Positions 1-8,326 of a stretch of DNA of 64,000 nt are shown here, piece by piece (position 1 is the stretch's first letter; every line of letters begins with the position of its first letter). This DNA is from Planococcus citreus (GTDB lineage: Bacteria; Bacillota; Bacilli; Bacillales_A; Planococcaceae): NCBI RefSeq assembly GCF_003664125.1, contig NZ_RCCP01000001.1:558001-622000 (forward strand), in the 5' to 3' direction. A program made the position numbers and the translations under genes. The notes under the pieces are model-generated. The model was not told the origin of the DNA. It saw only the letters and a list, made by a program, of their open reading frames with translations, and ran no database searches.

Positions 1-89
1 CCTCTCGATTCTTTCACTTTTTCAAACAGGCGGTCCGATTCGTCTTGCGTCAATTCCACATATCCGACCGTGATTCGTTGCTTTGCCAT
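1..89 (-). CDS. Partial small hypothetical protein (N-terminus only)
   Basis: The first 29 codons of a leftward gene are visible; the rest lies outside the window. The start is supported by a strong GGAGGGG ribosome site a few bases before the ATG. The visible protein begins MAKQRITVGYVELTQDESDR and continues as a charged, apparently helical stretch. I do not recognise the family. It is divergent from the HAD gene at 217. Confidence 0.6.
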   Translation of the reverse strand, partial: MAKQRITVGYVELTQDESDRLFEKVKESR

Positions 90-216
90 GTCTACCCCTC
101 CAGCTTCATCGTTTCTTTTCCATACCCTCGTGAAGAAAAGGGCTAAACATACTTGGTGAAAACTGGAGGTTTCCGCTATGATGGAAACAGCAGGAAAATG
201 AAAGTGGAGGGATTCT

Positions 217-876
217 ATGCGCGTCGCCATATTCGATTTCGATGGCACTTTATATGCAAAAGAGACATTTCAATTGATGATGAACCATTTAAAGAACCAC
301 CCGATCCACAGCCGCAGATACCGTAAATTTTACCGTGCCATCATGCCGCCATATATCGGCCATAAACTGAAAATCTACCCGGAAGCGAAAATGAGGGCTC
401 GTTCCGTCCAGGCCTACCTCGCCGCACTCGAGACTTTTTCCAAACAAGAACTGGAAGAATACTTCGGCGAAATCGCCGAACTCATGCACGATGATTTCAA
501 CCACGAAGTCGTCGAGCGCCTAAAGCAGCACGTCTCCAACGAAGACTATTGCATGCTCGTCTCCGGCGCATTTACGCCGCTCTTGCATGCCGTAACGAAG
601 GAATTGCCGATTGAGAAAATCATCGGTACAGAAGTTCCTTATGAAGCAGATATTCTTGCACACAGAACACCTGTTATCCATATCCAGGGGCCGCTCAAAA
701 CCGAAAAGATCTTGGAAGCACTTGGCGATCAAGCAATCGATTGGAAAAACAGCTATGCCTACGGCGACAGCCTGTCAGATGTACCTGTACTGGAACTTGT
801 CGGCAATCCCGTCGCTGTTCGTCCCGAACCGCGACTGCGAACACTCGCCTCTGAACGTAATTGGGAAATTATTTAA
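217..876 (+). CDS. HAD-superfamily hydrolase (HAD-IB, phosphoserine-phosphatase-like)
   Basis: A 219-residue cytosolic phosphohydrolase of the haloacid dehalogenase superfamily. HAD motif I is at residues 7-11 (D7-F-D9-G-T; D7 is the predicted nucleophile). Motif II is the VSGAF stretch in the middle, a Lys lies in the LKTEK segment, and motif IV is YGDSLSDVP near the C-terminus. This layout matches the HAD-IB group (SerB-like). The substrate cannot be read from sequence. The ATG has a GGAGGG site about 5 bases upstream, and a terminator follows at once, so it is probably monocistronic. Confidence 0.85.
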   Translation: MRVAIFDFDGTLYAKETFQLMMNHLKNHPIHSRRYRKFYRAIMPPYIGHKLKIYPEAKMRARSVQAYLAALETFSKQELEEYFGEIAELMHDDFNHEVVERLKQHVSNEDYCMLVSGAFTPLLHAVTKELPIEKIIGTEVPYEADILAHRTPVIHIQGPLKTEKILEALGDQAIDWKNSYAYGDSLSDVPVLELVGNPVAVRPEPRLRTLASERNWEII

Positions 877-907
877 AAAAGAATCGCACATAGCGATTCT
901 TTTTTTA
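875..907. terminator. Bidirectional terminator between convergent genes
   Basis: Hairpin GAATCG / CGATTC with a short loop, with an A-run on the left and a T-run on the right. It lies between the stops of the HAD gene and the leftward ABC permease, so it can serve both strands. Confidence 0.8.
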
Positions 908-2011
908 TTATGAAGCGCTGCGCCATTCCATCAAACGGATGGCAATCGCCATGCAGATGCTGCCGAAACCAAGCAACAGCAATAACGGAATCGCGACCGC
1001 CTGCAGGCCGTTTCCGTAGACGGCGACACTCGTTAACGCCTGCAAACCGTACGTGATGGGCAATGCTTTCGAGACCGCGAGCAGGATTTCATTGGTCACC
1101 AGCTCAATCGGCCAGAACGCCCCGCCCACCATCGCCATTCCTGTCGCGACAATCGGAATGACGGCACCAAGCTGCTGCGGTTTGGTGATGAGCGAGATAA
1201 TCAACAGCCCGAGTGCGACGATGGAAAATGTGTAGCATGCCGCAATGGCGATCAATAGCCAGAATCGATCCCCTAGCTCAAAGCCGAACGCAAAGCGGAA
1301 CAATAGGAAAATAAGCGTAATCTGGGAAAAACCGATCAAAAAACTATAGCCCAGATGGCCAAGATACATCTGCCATTTGCGGACCGGCGAAATGATCATC
1401 CGGCTCCAGGTCCCTGTCCTCTTTTCATCCACGATGCGTACCAGGCTGAACATGATCGTATAGATGACAAAGAACAAGGTCATGCCAAACAATAGCTGAA
1501 GCTGCCCATTGTATTGAAAACTGTCTTCCTCGCCTTGCAGCGATTCAACTGATAGCGTTAACGCCGGTTCAGACAAGGCCGACTCCATTTCCGACCTGAT
1601 TCCTGGTGTCGTTTGCTCCGCATTTTCGAGACGCAATTCTTCTGAATAGATGCGTCTCAGGAACGAATCCAAGGCAAAACGCGCCGGATCTTCCCTGCCG
1701 ACAAGCAAACGGTAATCAGCTTCAAGCAAATTGACGGCTTGGGAGACGTCTCCTTCCGCTACATATGAACGGGCTTCGGATTCGGACATTAATTCAAACT
1801 GGAATTGTTCTCCGCCGTTCAAACGTTCAATCCAAGTTTGTGCTTGCTGATTGTTCATTGATTTATCCGCATAGACGGGAATCATTTGCGGCCCGCTTTG
1901 CCCGCCTGCCGCTGTAACAGAGACGAAAATGACGGTAAGCCCGAACATCGCCAACACGAGCAGGGGTTTTCGGTAAAAACGGCGCCATTGCAGTAAGAAT
2001 ACAGCTTTCAT
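908..2011 (-). CDS. ABC-2 type transporter permease (LnrN-like)
   Basis: A 367-residue membrane protein with the ABC-2 permease layout: one N-terminal membrane segment (about residues 15-35), a long extracytoplasmic loop (about 40-165), then a cluster of five or so C-terminal segments. It is the last gene of an ATPase-permease-permease operon and overlaps the preceding permease by 4 bases (ATGA). Gene order and sizes (310, 419, 367) resemble B. subtilis LnrLMN (YfiLMN), which exports linearmycin-type polyenes. The LnrJK two-component genes are not adjacent, so the substrate is open. Confidence 0.85.
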   Translation of the reverse strand: MKAVFLLQWRRFYRKPLLVLAMFGLTVIFVSVTAAGGQSGPQMIPVYADKSMNNQQAQTWIERLNGGEQFQFELMSESEARSYVAEGDVSQAVNLLEADYRLLVGREDPARFALDSFLRRIYSEELRLENAEQTTPGIRSEMESALSEPALTLSVESLQGEEDSFQYNGQLQLLFGMTLFFVIYTIMFSLVRIVDEKRTGTWSRMIISPVRKWQMYLGHLGYSFLIGFSQITLIFLLFRFAFGFELGDRFWLLIAIAACYTFSIVALGLLIISLITKPQQLGAVIPIVATGMAMVGGAFWPIELVTNEILLAVSKALPITYGLQALTSVAVYGNGLQAVAIPLLLLLGFGSICMAIAIRLMEWRSAS

Positions 2012-3267
2012 GCCGCTCCCCCCTTTCTCGGAAATATGGCGAGTGCCAATAGCAAGAAGATTACTGCTACGACCGCAATCCGCAAGAGCGGACCTGTCAA
2101 TTGGCCGAGCTCAGGTTCTAACAGCCAGGAAAAATAGGCGGACAGCGCCGCTCCGTTCGGGGTCCAATTGCCGATCGCCCGAAGCATTTCGGGCATGCCG
2201 TCAAGCGGCATAAAACTGCCGCCGACAAACGCCATTAGGGAAATGACACCGCCTGAGAAAATCGCTGGCACGGCATCGCTTTCAAGTCTCAAGGTTATAG
2301 CGACCATCAGAGCTGCGAGGCAACCGACCGATAATGCCAGTACGATGGAAATGATGGCGATCCCCGACCAAAAAGCCCAAGAATCCGCTGCAAATGCCTG
2401 GAACAACAACGCCGACAAGCCGAACAATAAAGTAAGCTGCACCGAGACAATTGCCGCTGCAGCGATGGCCTTGCTGCTCAAATACAGCAGCGGCGGCCGG
2501 TTCGACAAACGGATCCGGTCGAAAACCATTTGCTTTTGTTCAAGATTCGCCTGTCCGGCAATTGTGGACCCGACAAACAACACAAACATGACGGCCATGC
2601 CGATCGTATAGTATTGAAACGAAGTGATCGGCTGACGTGCAGTGATCGTTTCGATGCCGCCAAACACTTCCGTTGCCGATTGTTGTCCCGACAGCCTGGA
2701 AATCGATGCTTCAAAATTTACGGTGCGCACAAATTCGTTGAGGATGGACTTGAGAACATCTGTTTGCGGAGATGATAAATCCGCTACCAGCAATTCCAGT
2801 TCGCCGCTTTTGCTTTCGCCAAACAGCATATTTCTCAGGGAATCTTCTGTAAACCCTTGCGGCAAGGTAATGACCGCATCCACCGTTTCTTCATCCAGGC
2901 TTTCTTGCGCCTCTGCCCGGCTCATCCGTTCAATCGTTACCAATTCGCTCAAACTCTCATCTTCCAGAAGGGAGACGAGCATCGTTTGCGGACTGGCCGA
3001 TTCAGCCGCCTGTTTCAGCGCTTGTGTTTCTCCAGGCGGCAGCCCCATTTCCTCGATTTCGTTTTGAAGCGATGCCACTGCCTGCGCTTCGTCCCCTTGT
3101 GATACAAGCGCAATGTCCATTTCCAAAGCTTCCAAATCCCCTGAAAAAATGCCGCGCAGTGAAAAGCCGAGAATTGCAATGAGTAAAAAAGGCATCGCTA
3201 AAAGTATCAATAGTTCGGAACGGTCGCGGAGCAATAACATGATGTCTTTTATTAAAAAAGCGCCCAT
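2008..3267 (-). CDS. ABC-2 type transporter permease (LnrM-like)
   Basis: A 419-residue permease with one N-terminal membrane helix, a large acidic, Gln/Glu-rich extracytoplasmic domain (about residues 35-215) and a C-terminal membrane block that includes a conserved-looking GGSFMPL segment. It sits 13 bases after the ATPase gene and overlaps the second permease. The start has a GAGGGGAG ribosome site. With its neighbours it should form a heteromeric exporter. It could equally serve bacteriocin, lipid or drug export; LnrM-like is the closest arrangement I know. Confidence 0.85.
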   Translation of the reverse strand: MGAFLIKDIMLLLRDRSELLILLAMPFLLIAILGFSLRGIFSGDLEALEMDIALVSQGDEAQAVASLQNEIEEMGLPPGETQALKQAAESASPQTMLVSLLEDESLSELVTIERMSRAEAQESLDEETVDAVITLPQGFTEDSLRNMLFGESKSGELELLVADLSSPQTDVLKSILNEFVRTVNFEASISRLSGQQSATEVFGGIETITARQPITSFQYYTIGMAVMFVLFVGSTIAGQANLEQKQMVFDRIRLSNRPPLLYLSSKAIAAAAIVSVQLTLLFGLSALLFQAFAADSWAFWSGIAIISIVLALSVGCLAALMVAITLRLESDAVPAIFSGGVISLMAFVGGSFMPLDGMPEMLRAIGNWTPNGAALSAYFSWLLEPELGQLTGPLLRIAVVAVIFLLLALAIFPRKGGAA

Positions 3268-3280
3268 AAAGCTCCCCTCC

Positions 3281-4213
3281 TCAGTCCCTTAATTTGCGAC
3301 CAGTCAGCCGCAGGAATACGTCTTCAAGGGTCGGCGTCTGGACATTGACGTTGACCACTTGGGCCCCGTAGCGTTCCGCTTCGTGGAACAAAGCCGCAAG
3401 CAATCTTGTCCCTTTCGGGATGATCAGCTTCAAGCTATGCTCCTCAGCTGTCGCCTGCTGAACCCCTTCTATTTCGCTGAGTTTCGTGAAGAGTTCCGGA
3501 TAATTTTGGTCGAAATCGATCAACACCGTTTCCTGATCCGACAAAATCGCTTTGAGCTCTTCTTTCGTTCCTTCCGCGATGACTTTTCCGTGGTCCATGA
3601 TGTAGACGCGGTCACAGAGCTTTTCCACTTCTTCCATGTAATGGCTCGTATAGAGGACCGTCATTCCTTCGTCCTGGTTGAGCTTGCGAATTGTCTCTAA
3701 CAGGTGGTTGCGCGATTGCGGATCGATGCCGACTGTCGGTTCGTCCATGATCAGCACTTCCGGTTCATGCATCATCGCTGCTGCCAAATTGACCCTCCGC
3801 TGCATGCCTCCAGAATAATTTTTGACCAGCTCTTTTTTTCGGTCTGCCAAACCGACGAGTTCCAGCACATAATCGATGCGCTGTTCGAGCTCGTTTCCCG
3901 ATAATCCGTAAAGCCGGCCAAAGAACTTCAAGTTCTCATAAGCGCTCAACTCTTCGTATAAGGCTATTTTTTGCGGCACGACGCCAAGCACACGGCGCAT
4001 TTCACCAGGCTTTTTCAACACGCTCTTGCCGTTAAGCTTCACATCTCCCGAGCTCGGCTTCATCAACGTGGAAATCATGGCAATTGCCGTGGACTTGCCA
4101 GCCCCGTTCGGCCCCAATAGCCCAACCGATTCCCCTTGCCTAAGCACCAAACTCACATCATCGACCGCAATGGTATCTTTGAATTTTTTTGTCAGTTGCT
4201 GCGTTTCAAGCAT
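3281..4213 (-). CDS. ABC transporter ATP-binding protein (LnrL-like)
   Basis: A 310-residue nucleotide-binding subunit. Walker A is GPNGAGKST at residues 34-42, the signature is YSGGMQ (a variant of LSGGQ), Walker B is LIMDEPTVGID, and a switch His follows. The roughly 80 residues beyond the core match the DUF4162-like C-terminal extension common in DrrA/LnrL-type exporters. First gene of the three-gene operon, with a GGAGGTG ribosome site. An inverted repeat overlaps the predicted -10 box upstream, which suggests local repression. Confidence 0.93.
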   Translation of the reverse strand: MLETQQLTKKFKDTIAVDDVSLVLRQGESVGLLGPNGAGKSTAIAMISTLMKPSSGDVKLNGKSVLKKPGEMRRVLGVVPQKIALYEELSAYENLKFFGRLYGLSGNELEQRIDYVLELVGLADRKKELVKNYSGGMQRRVNLAAAMMHEPEVLIMDEPTVGIDPQSRNHLLETIRKLNQDEGMTVLYTSHYMEEVEKLCDRVYIMDHGKVIAEGTKEELKAILSDQETVLIDFDQNYPELFTKLSEIEGVQQATAEEHSLKLIIPKGTRLLAALFHEAERYGAQVVNVNVQTPTLEDVFLRLTGRKLRD

Positions 4214-4275
4214 AAGGCACCTCCATTCCTAAAACTCTTGTTAAATCTATCCTACTTCAATTCACAAAAAATGCC

Positions 4276-4295
4276 ATTATATTCTATAAGAATAT
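4276..4295 (-). promoter_or_regulatory. Putative -10 box with overlapping inverted repeat before the ABC exporter operon
   Basis: On the minus strand a TATAAT hexamer (4281-4276) abuts and overlaps a perfect inverted repeat read on the plus strand as ATATTCTATAAGAATAT (4279-4295; 6-bp arms, 5-bp spacer). An operator over the -10 element would fit substrate-induced expression. I see no convincing -35 box. Confidence 0.35.
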
Positions 4296-4342
4296 TCACT
4301 CTTTTGCTGTGAATTTCTCTCCCATCTATTTCTGCTCACAAT

Positions 4343-4375
4343 AAAAAGACAGAGCTCCAAGGCTCTGTCTTTTTA
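4343..4375 (-). terminator. Terminator of pcp
   Basis: Hairpin AAAGACAGAGC / GCTCTGTCTTT with a 5-base loop and a U-run in the leftward reading, just after the pcp stop codon. Confidence 0.85.
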
Positions 4376-4382
4376 AGTTTCA

Positions 4383-4994
4383 TTATCTTTCATTAGCCAT
4401 CGTTTCCAAACAAATCCGCACGCCGCGCAATAAGTCTTCATGGGACCAGCTCGGCAGCTTTCCGTGTTCAATTGCCAATTGGTGATCCGCCGGTATATGG
4501 ATAAAGCCCGACAGCATTTCCGGCTTGTTTGTGGCTGCGTAATGAAGTCCCTCATACATAATATTATTGCATAGATATGCACCAGCTGTATTGGAAATCT
4601 CTGCGGGCAATCCCGCCTGAAGCAATGATTGTGTCATCTTGCGTACCGGCAAAGTCGATAAATAAGCGTCGGGCCCTTGTGCAGAAATCGGTTCATCAAT
4701 CGGCTGGTAGCCTTCGTTATCCGCATCTCCATCTTTCACATTAAGTGCGACACGCTCAGATGTAATCTTGTAGCGGCCAGCTGCAAGCCCCAAAGAAACG
4801 ACTGCATCAGGCTTCAACTCATCGATCCATTGCACTATCAGTTCACCTGAATGATTAAAATCGACCGGCAAGATGCGGCTGATGATGCGGTATCCGCCAA
4901 TCTGTTCGCCATCCAATTTCTCCGCAATTCTCATCGTTGGGTTGACCGTATATTCCAAAAAAGGTTCGAATCCTGTCAAAAGCAAAGTTTTCAT
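4383..4994 (-). CDS. pcp: Pyroglutamyl-peptidase I (pyrrolidone-carboxylate peptidase)
   Basis: A 203-residue cytosolic cysteine peptidase (family C15) that removes N-terminal pyroglutamate. It opens with the family hallmark LLTGFEPF. The catalytic triad is in the expected places: E80 (SERVALN), C142 (GAYLCNN) and H166 (GFIHIP). I chose the ATG at 4994 because GGAGTG lies 7 bases upstream; a TTG five codons earlier sits on top of that site. It is divergent from the amino-acid transporter operon. Confidence 0.95.
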   Translation of the reverse strand: MKTLLLTGFEPFLEYTVNPTMRIAEKLDGEQIGGYRIISRILPVDFNHSGELIVQWIDELKPDAVVSLGLAAGRYKITSERVALNVKDGDADNEGYQPIDEPISAQGPDAYLSTLPVRKMTQSLLQAGLPAEISNTAGAYLCNNIMYEGLHYAATNKPEMLSGFIHIPADHQLAIEHGKLPSWSHEDLLRGVRICLETMANER

Positions 4995-5023
4995 CTTTTC
5001 ACACTCCAATTTTCTGAACTATT

Positions 5024-5041
5024 TGAATTAATAATTATTCA
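5024..5041. promoter_or_regulatory. Possible ARG-box-like operator
   Basis: The palindrome-like TGAATTAATAATTATTCA lies between pcp and the artPQR-like operon. The TGAAT...ATTCA ends resemble ArgR/AhrC boxes, but the spacer is longer (8 instead of about 4 bases). Arginine control of an arginine importer would make sense. Low confidence from sequence alone. Confidence 0.35.
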
Positions 5042-5061
5042 TAAATATGTATAAAAACTCT

Positions 5062-5089
5062 TTTACTTATTGTGTCGTCGTGTTAAGAT
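5062..5089 (+). promoter_or_regulatory. Putative sigma-A promoter of the artPQR-like operon
   Basis: TTTACT (5062-5067), a 16-base spacer and TAAGAT (5084-5089), about 40 bases before the lipoprotein start and just downstream of the ARG-box-like palindrome. Confidence 0.45.
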
Positions 5090-5127
5090 TCATTTTATCG
5101 AATAAACATACAACGGAGGGAATTAAT

Positions 5128-5898
5128 ATGAAAAAATCATACTTACTTGCAGGCGGCGTTTCTGCATTGCTATTGACAGCTTGCGGCCAAGAAGACACAG
5201 CGACTGGAGCTGCCGAGCAAAAAGAAGTACTGGAAATGGGCACATCCGCTGAGTTTGCGCCTTTTGAATCGCGCAACCCACAGGGCGACATCGTCGGGTT
5301 TGATATCGACCTTGCTAATTATATCGCAGATGAACTTGGGGTTGAACTGAAAATCACTGATATGAAATTCGACGGTTTGATCGGCGCTTTGCAAAATGAC
5401 CGTGTCGACCTGGTGTTGGCCGGCATGTCTGCGACGGATGCCCGCAAGGAAAACGTCGACTTCTCCACGGAATACAACCATTCTGGTGAAATGTTCGTCT
5501 CCCAAAAAGGCTCAGGCCTCGAGACGCTTGAAGACCTGGAAGGATTGACGGTTGGCGTCCAACTCGGAACGATCCAGGAAGAAGGCGCCAAGAGCATCAT
5601 CGAGGAGGAAGCAATCGATTTTGAACTAAAGGCGCTCGATGATTCCGGCGCATTGATTCAGGAGATTCTTTCCGGACGCATCGATGCTGCCTATATGGAT
5701 AAGCAAGTTGCGCTCGGCTATATCGAAGCACAGGGGCTCGATGCATTTGACGATCCGACGACGGCTTCTCCTGGCATGGCTGTTGCCTTCCCGAAAGGCA
5801 GTGACCTAGTTGATGAAGTCAATGCCGTCCTCGCTGAAATGGAAGAGAGCGGCAAACTCGATGAACTAAAAGACAAATGGCTCACAGACGAGCAGTAA
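5128..5898 (+). CDS. artP: Amino-acid ABC transporter substrate-binding lipoprotein (ArtP-like)
   Basis: A 256-residue lipoprotein. The signal peptide ends in the lipobox LLTAC (Cys at about residue 20), followed by a family-3 periplasmic-binding fold with typical segments GTSAEFAPFE, FDIDLANYIADELG and VGVQLGTIQEE. The ATG at 5128 follows CGGAGGG at good spacing; an upstream in-frame start would bury the signal peptide. Gene sizes (256, 219 and 240 residues) and order match B. subtilis artPQR for arginine, but lysine, histidine or glutamine are possible substrates. Confidence 0.88.
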   Translation: MKKSYLLAGGVSALLLTACGQEDTATGAAEQKEVLEMGTSAEFAPFESRNPQGDIVGFDIDLANYIADELGVELKITDMKFDGLIGALQNDRVDLVLAGMSATDARKENVDFSTEYNHSGEMFVSQKGSGLETLEDLEGLTVGVQLGTIQEEGAKSIIEEEAIDFELKALDDSGALIQEILSGRIDAAYMDKQVALGYIEAQGLDAFDDPTTASPGMAVAFPKGSDLVDEVNAVLAEMEESGKLDELKDKWLTDEQ

Positions 5899-5929
5899 AA
5901 TTCGCCCTTAGAAAAGAGTTGGAACTGTT

Positions 5930-6589
5930 ATGAATCTAGATTTTTCACAAATCGTCCCGTATATTCCCTTCATGCTCGAAGGCATTTGGGTGACTTTAAA
6001 ATTCGTCTTTTTCGCGATCATTCTCGGCTCCATTCTCGGGACCGTGCTGGCACTGTTTAAAATCGGTTCAGCAAAGCCGCTGAGATGGTTCGCCGATGCT
6101 TATACGTCGATTTTTCGTGGAACGCCGCTTATCTTGCAGCTGATGATCATTTATTATTCGATCCCCCAATTGACCGGCTATGATATCTCGCCATTTCTAT
6201 CCGCAATTCTCGCATTCGGCTTGAACTCCTCCGCTTATATTTCGGAAATCATCCGTGCCGGCATCCAGGCAGTCGACAAAGGCCAGCTGGAAGCGGCGCA
6301 AGCTCTCGGCGTCCCGTATGGCGCGATGATGAAAGACATTATCTTACCGCAAGCGCTGAAGAACATCTTGCCTGCCTTGATGAATGAATTCATCACCTTA
6401 ACGAAAGAATCCGCCATCGTCTCGACGATCGGCTATCTGGACTTGATGCGCCGCGCCCAAGTGGTCGGGGCAGACTTGTTCCGCAACTTTGAGCCGCTAT
6501 TGTTTGTCGGCCTGATCTATTGGTGCCTGGTCATGGGCTTAACGGTAATCGGGCGCATGGTCGAAAGGAGATTGAAGCTTAGTGATTGA
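5930..6589 (+). CDS. artQ: Amino-acid ABC transporter permease (ArtQ-like)
   Basis: A 219-residue HisM/GlnP-type permease with about five membrane segments. The EAA loop ([22 protein letters not shown]) contacts the ATPase. It follows the lipoprotein by 31 bases and overlaps the ATPase gene by 8 bases, so the three are one operon. The N-terminal segment [13 protein letters not shown] is typical of polar amino-acid permeases. Confidence 0.92.
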   Translation: MNLDFSQIVPYIPFMLEGIWVTLKFVFFAIILGSILGTVLALFKIGSAKPLRWFADAYTSIFRGTPLILQLMIIYYSIPQLTGYDISPFLSAILAFGLNSSAYISEIIRAGIQAVDKGQLEAAQALGVPYGAMMKDIILPQALKNILPALMNEFITLTKESAIVSTIGYLDLMRRAQVVGADLFRNFEPLLFVGLIYWCLVMGLTVIGRMVERRLKLSD

Positions 6590-7304
6590 TGTACAAGCCT
6601 TATCGAAAAAATTCGGGGACAACCTCGTATTGAGCGATATTACAACCAGTATCCAAAAAGGCGAAGTCGTCGCGATCATCGGCCCGTCCGGCTCCGGTAA
6701 ATCAACCTTTCTGCGCTGCTTGAATTTACTGGAGACACCGAGCTCGGGAAGCATCGAAATCAATGGCAAGAACTTGACCGCCTCCAAAAAAGAAATTCAC
6801 AAAATCCGCCAGCAAATCGGCATGGTGTTTCAGCATTTCCACCTTTTTCCCCACATGACGGTGCTGGAGAATTTAATGTATGCCCCGATGAAAGCGAAAG
6901 GCCTCAAAAAGTACGACGCTGAAGGAAAGGCACGCCAATTGCTTGAGCGCGTCGGCTTAGCACAAAAAGCCGATGCCTACCCGAATAGCTTATCCGGCGG
7001 CCAGAAGCAACGTGTCGCGATTGCACGCGCACTTGCCATGGAACCGGAACTCATGCTGTTCGACGAGCCGACTTCGGCACTCGACCCGGAAATGGTCAAG
7101 GAAGTATTAGAGGTCATGAAAGATCTTGCAAAATCCGGCATGACGATGGTTGTCGTCACCCATGAGATGGGCTTTGCGAGAGAAGTCGCAGACCGCGTGT
7201 TGTTTTTGGACCACGGTGTCCTTGTCGAAGAAGGCGAGCCTGAAAGCTTTTTCAAACATCCGACGAGCGAACGCGCACGCGATTTCCTGGATAAAGTACT
7301 GTAA
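6582..7304 (+). CDS. artR: Amino-acid ABC transporter ATP-binding protein (ArtR-like)
   Basis: A 240-residue ATPase. Walker A is GPSGSGKST (residues 34-42), then a Q-loop [12 protein letters not shown], signature [14 protein letters not shown], Walker [15 protein letters not shown] and H-loop [10 protein letters not shown], all typical of polar amino-acid importers (GlnQ/HisP class). It starts at GTG inside the permease gene, which implies translational coupling. Last gene of the operon. I see no strong terminator before the next promoter. Confidence 0.93.
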   Translation: MIDVQALSKKFGDNLVLSDITTSIQKGEVVAIIGPSGSGKSTFLRCLNLLETPSSGSIEINGKNLTASKKEIHKIRQQIGMVFQHFHLFPHMTVLENLMYAPMKAKGLKKYDAEGKARQLLERVGLAQKADAYPNSLSGGQKQRVAIARALAMEPELMLFDEPTSALDPEMVKEVLEVMKDLAKSGMTMVVVTHEMGFAREVADRVLFLDHGVLVEEGEPESFFKHPTSERARDFLDKVL

Positions 7305-7358
7305 CGGAAAACGTTCATGTGATGCTCAAAACTCTCGCCCATTTTCGGGTTTCCCTCG

Positions 7359-7367
7359 TGCTATAAT
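7359..7367 (+). promoter_or_regulatory. Extended -10 promoter element
   Basis: TGCTATAAT, an exact TGn-TATAAT extended -10 box, lies about 40 bases before the start of the membrane-anchored protein. No good -35 box is visible, as is common for extended -10 promoters. Confidence 0.55.
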
Positions 7368-7406
7368 CGGTAGTGCAGGAAATACCCGAAATTTGAGGTG
7401 GAAATT

Positions 7407-8276
7407 TTGTTCAGAAAGATTGTCATATTGATCATTACTTTGTTTTTCATGGCACTGATCATTTTTACAGCAGTCATGTTTTTGAAAAATGAAGAAACTC
7501 TTTATACCCACGAAGACGTTGAGCTCAGCATCGACAAGCCGACCTTCATCACGCTCGGCAAAGTACAGACGGAAACAGACGGAAATGTCACCACTGACAT
7601 CTATCCTTTGACCTTCCTGACCTTGTCAATCGGTTCGCTGGCCATTACGGAAGAAACTTTGCCCAACGGTGATGTCCTCCTCTTCGACAAAGTCGAAAAT
7701 ACCGGCTGGATGCCGTTTACGTTTTCGATGAACCGCAGCGGCGTGGAAGATGCCATGATTACCCGCTGGAATGAAGACACGATGCTGCAGCAAGAGGAAG
7801 AAACATACGGCACTGATGCCACGCGCAATCCCTTTGGCGTCATTCGCAGTGCAGACACCGAAACGCTGCAAGGCAATATTTATGTGTCCCGCGGCTTGTC
7901 GCTTGGAAACGGTGAACGCGTACAGGAACTGCGCCATGAGATCTACGATTTCCCTGTCGAAGAAGGCGTGATGGAAAAGAGCTTATGGCTCCCGCCGAAG
8001 CACCAAAGCGAAAGCTGGATGCTCATTTCAAGCGAAGCACTGTTCGACTCACCTGAAACCGAGACCGATTGGGTCCAATTCGCCAACGACAACCGCCGCG
8101 CGCAATTCAATTGGCTGACGCCGGATGGCCCGCGCCAAAAGATGGCCTTGACGGATGATTTGCGGACCGAGCTTGCCTATACCATTCCAGAAGATCCGGA
8201 ATCGGCGTACTCTGAATGGTTCGAGCAGACATCTTCACGCTTTTTTGAATCGATGCAACAGTATTTAGCTGAATAA
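7407..8276 (+). CDS. Membrane-anchored protein of unknown function
   Basis: A 289-residue protein with one N-terminal membrane segment (about residues 5-26) and an extracytoplasmic remainder rich in acidic and hydroxyl residues, with no Cys and no catalytic motif I can name. I chose the TTG at 7407, which has GAGGTGG 5 bases upstream; a GTG at 7398 lies inside that ribosome site. It has its own extended -10 promoter and a terminator, so it is probably monocistronic. The start is uncertain and the function unknown. Confidence 0.7.
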   Translation: MFRKIVILIITLFFMALIIFTAVMFLKNEETLYTHEDVELSIDKPTFITLGKVQTETDGNVTTDIYPLTFLTLSIGSLAITEETLPNGDVLLFDKVENTGWMPFTFSMNRSGVEDAMITRWNEDTMLQQEEETYGTDATRNPFGVIRSADTETLQGNIYVSRGLSLGNGERVQELRHEIYDFPVEEGVMEKSLWLPPKHQSESWMLISSEALFDSPETETDWVQFANDNRRAQFNWLTPDGPRQKMALTDDLRTELAYTIPEDPESAYSEWFEQTSSRFFESMQQYLAE

Positions 8277-8280
8277 GCCT

Positions 8281-8318
8281 AAATCCCCCTCGCCTAGAAA
8301 TTGGCCAGGGGGATTTTT
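8281..8318. terminator. Terminator between convergent genes
   Basis: AAATCCCCCT / AGGGGGATTT stem with a roughly 16-base loop and a T-run on the plus strand. It ends the unknown membrane gene and may also serve the leftward beta-lactamase-like gene. Confidence 0.75.
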
Positions 8319-8326
8319 AAAATTTC

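Noticed and set aside
2168..3102. Several rightward frames opposite the ABC permease genes
   Set aside because: Composition and position show they are antisense shadows of membrane-protein genes.
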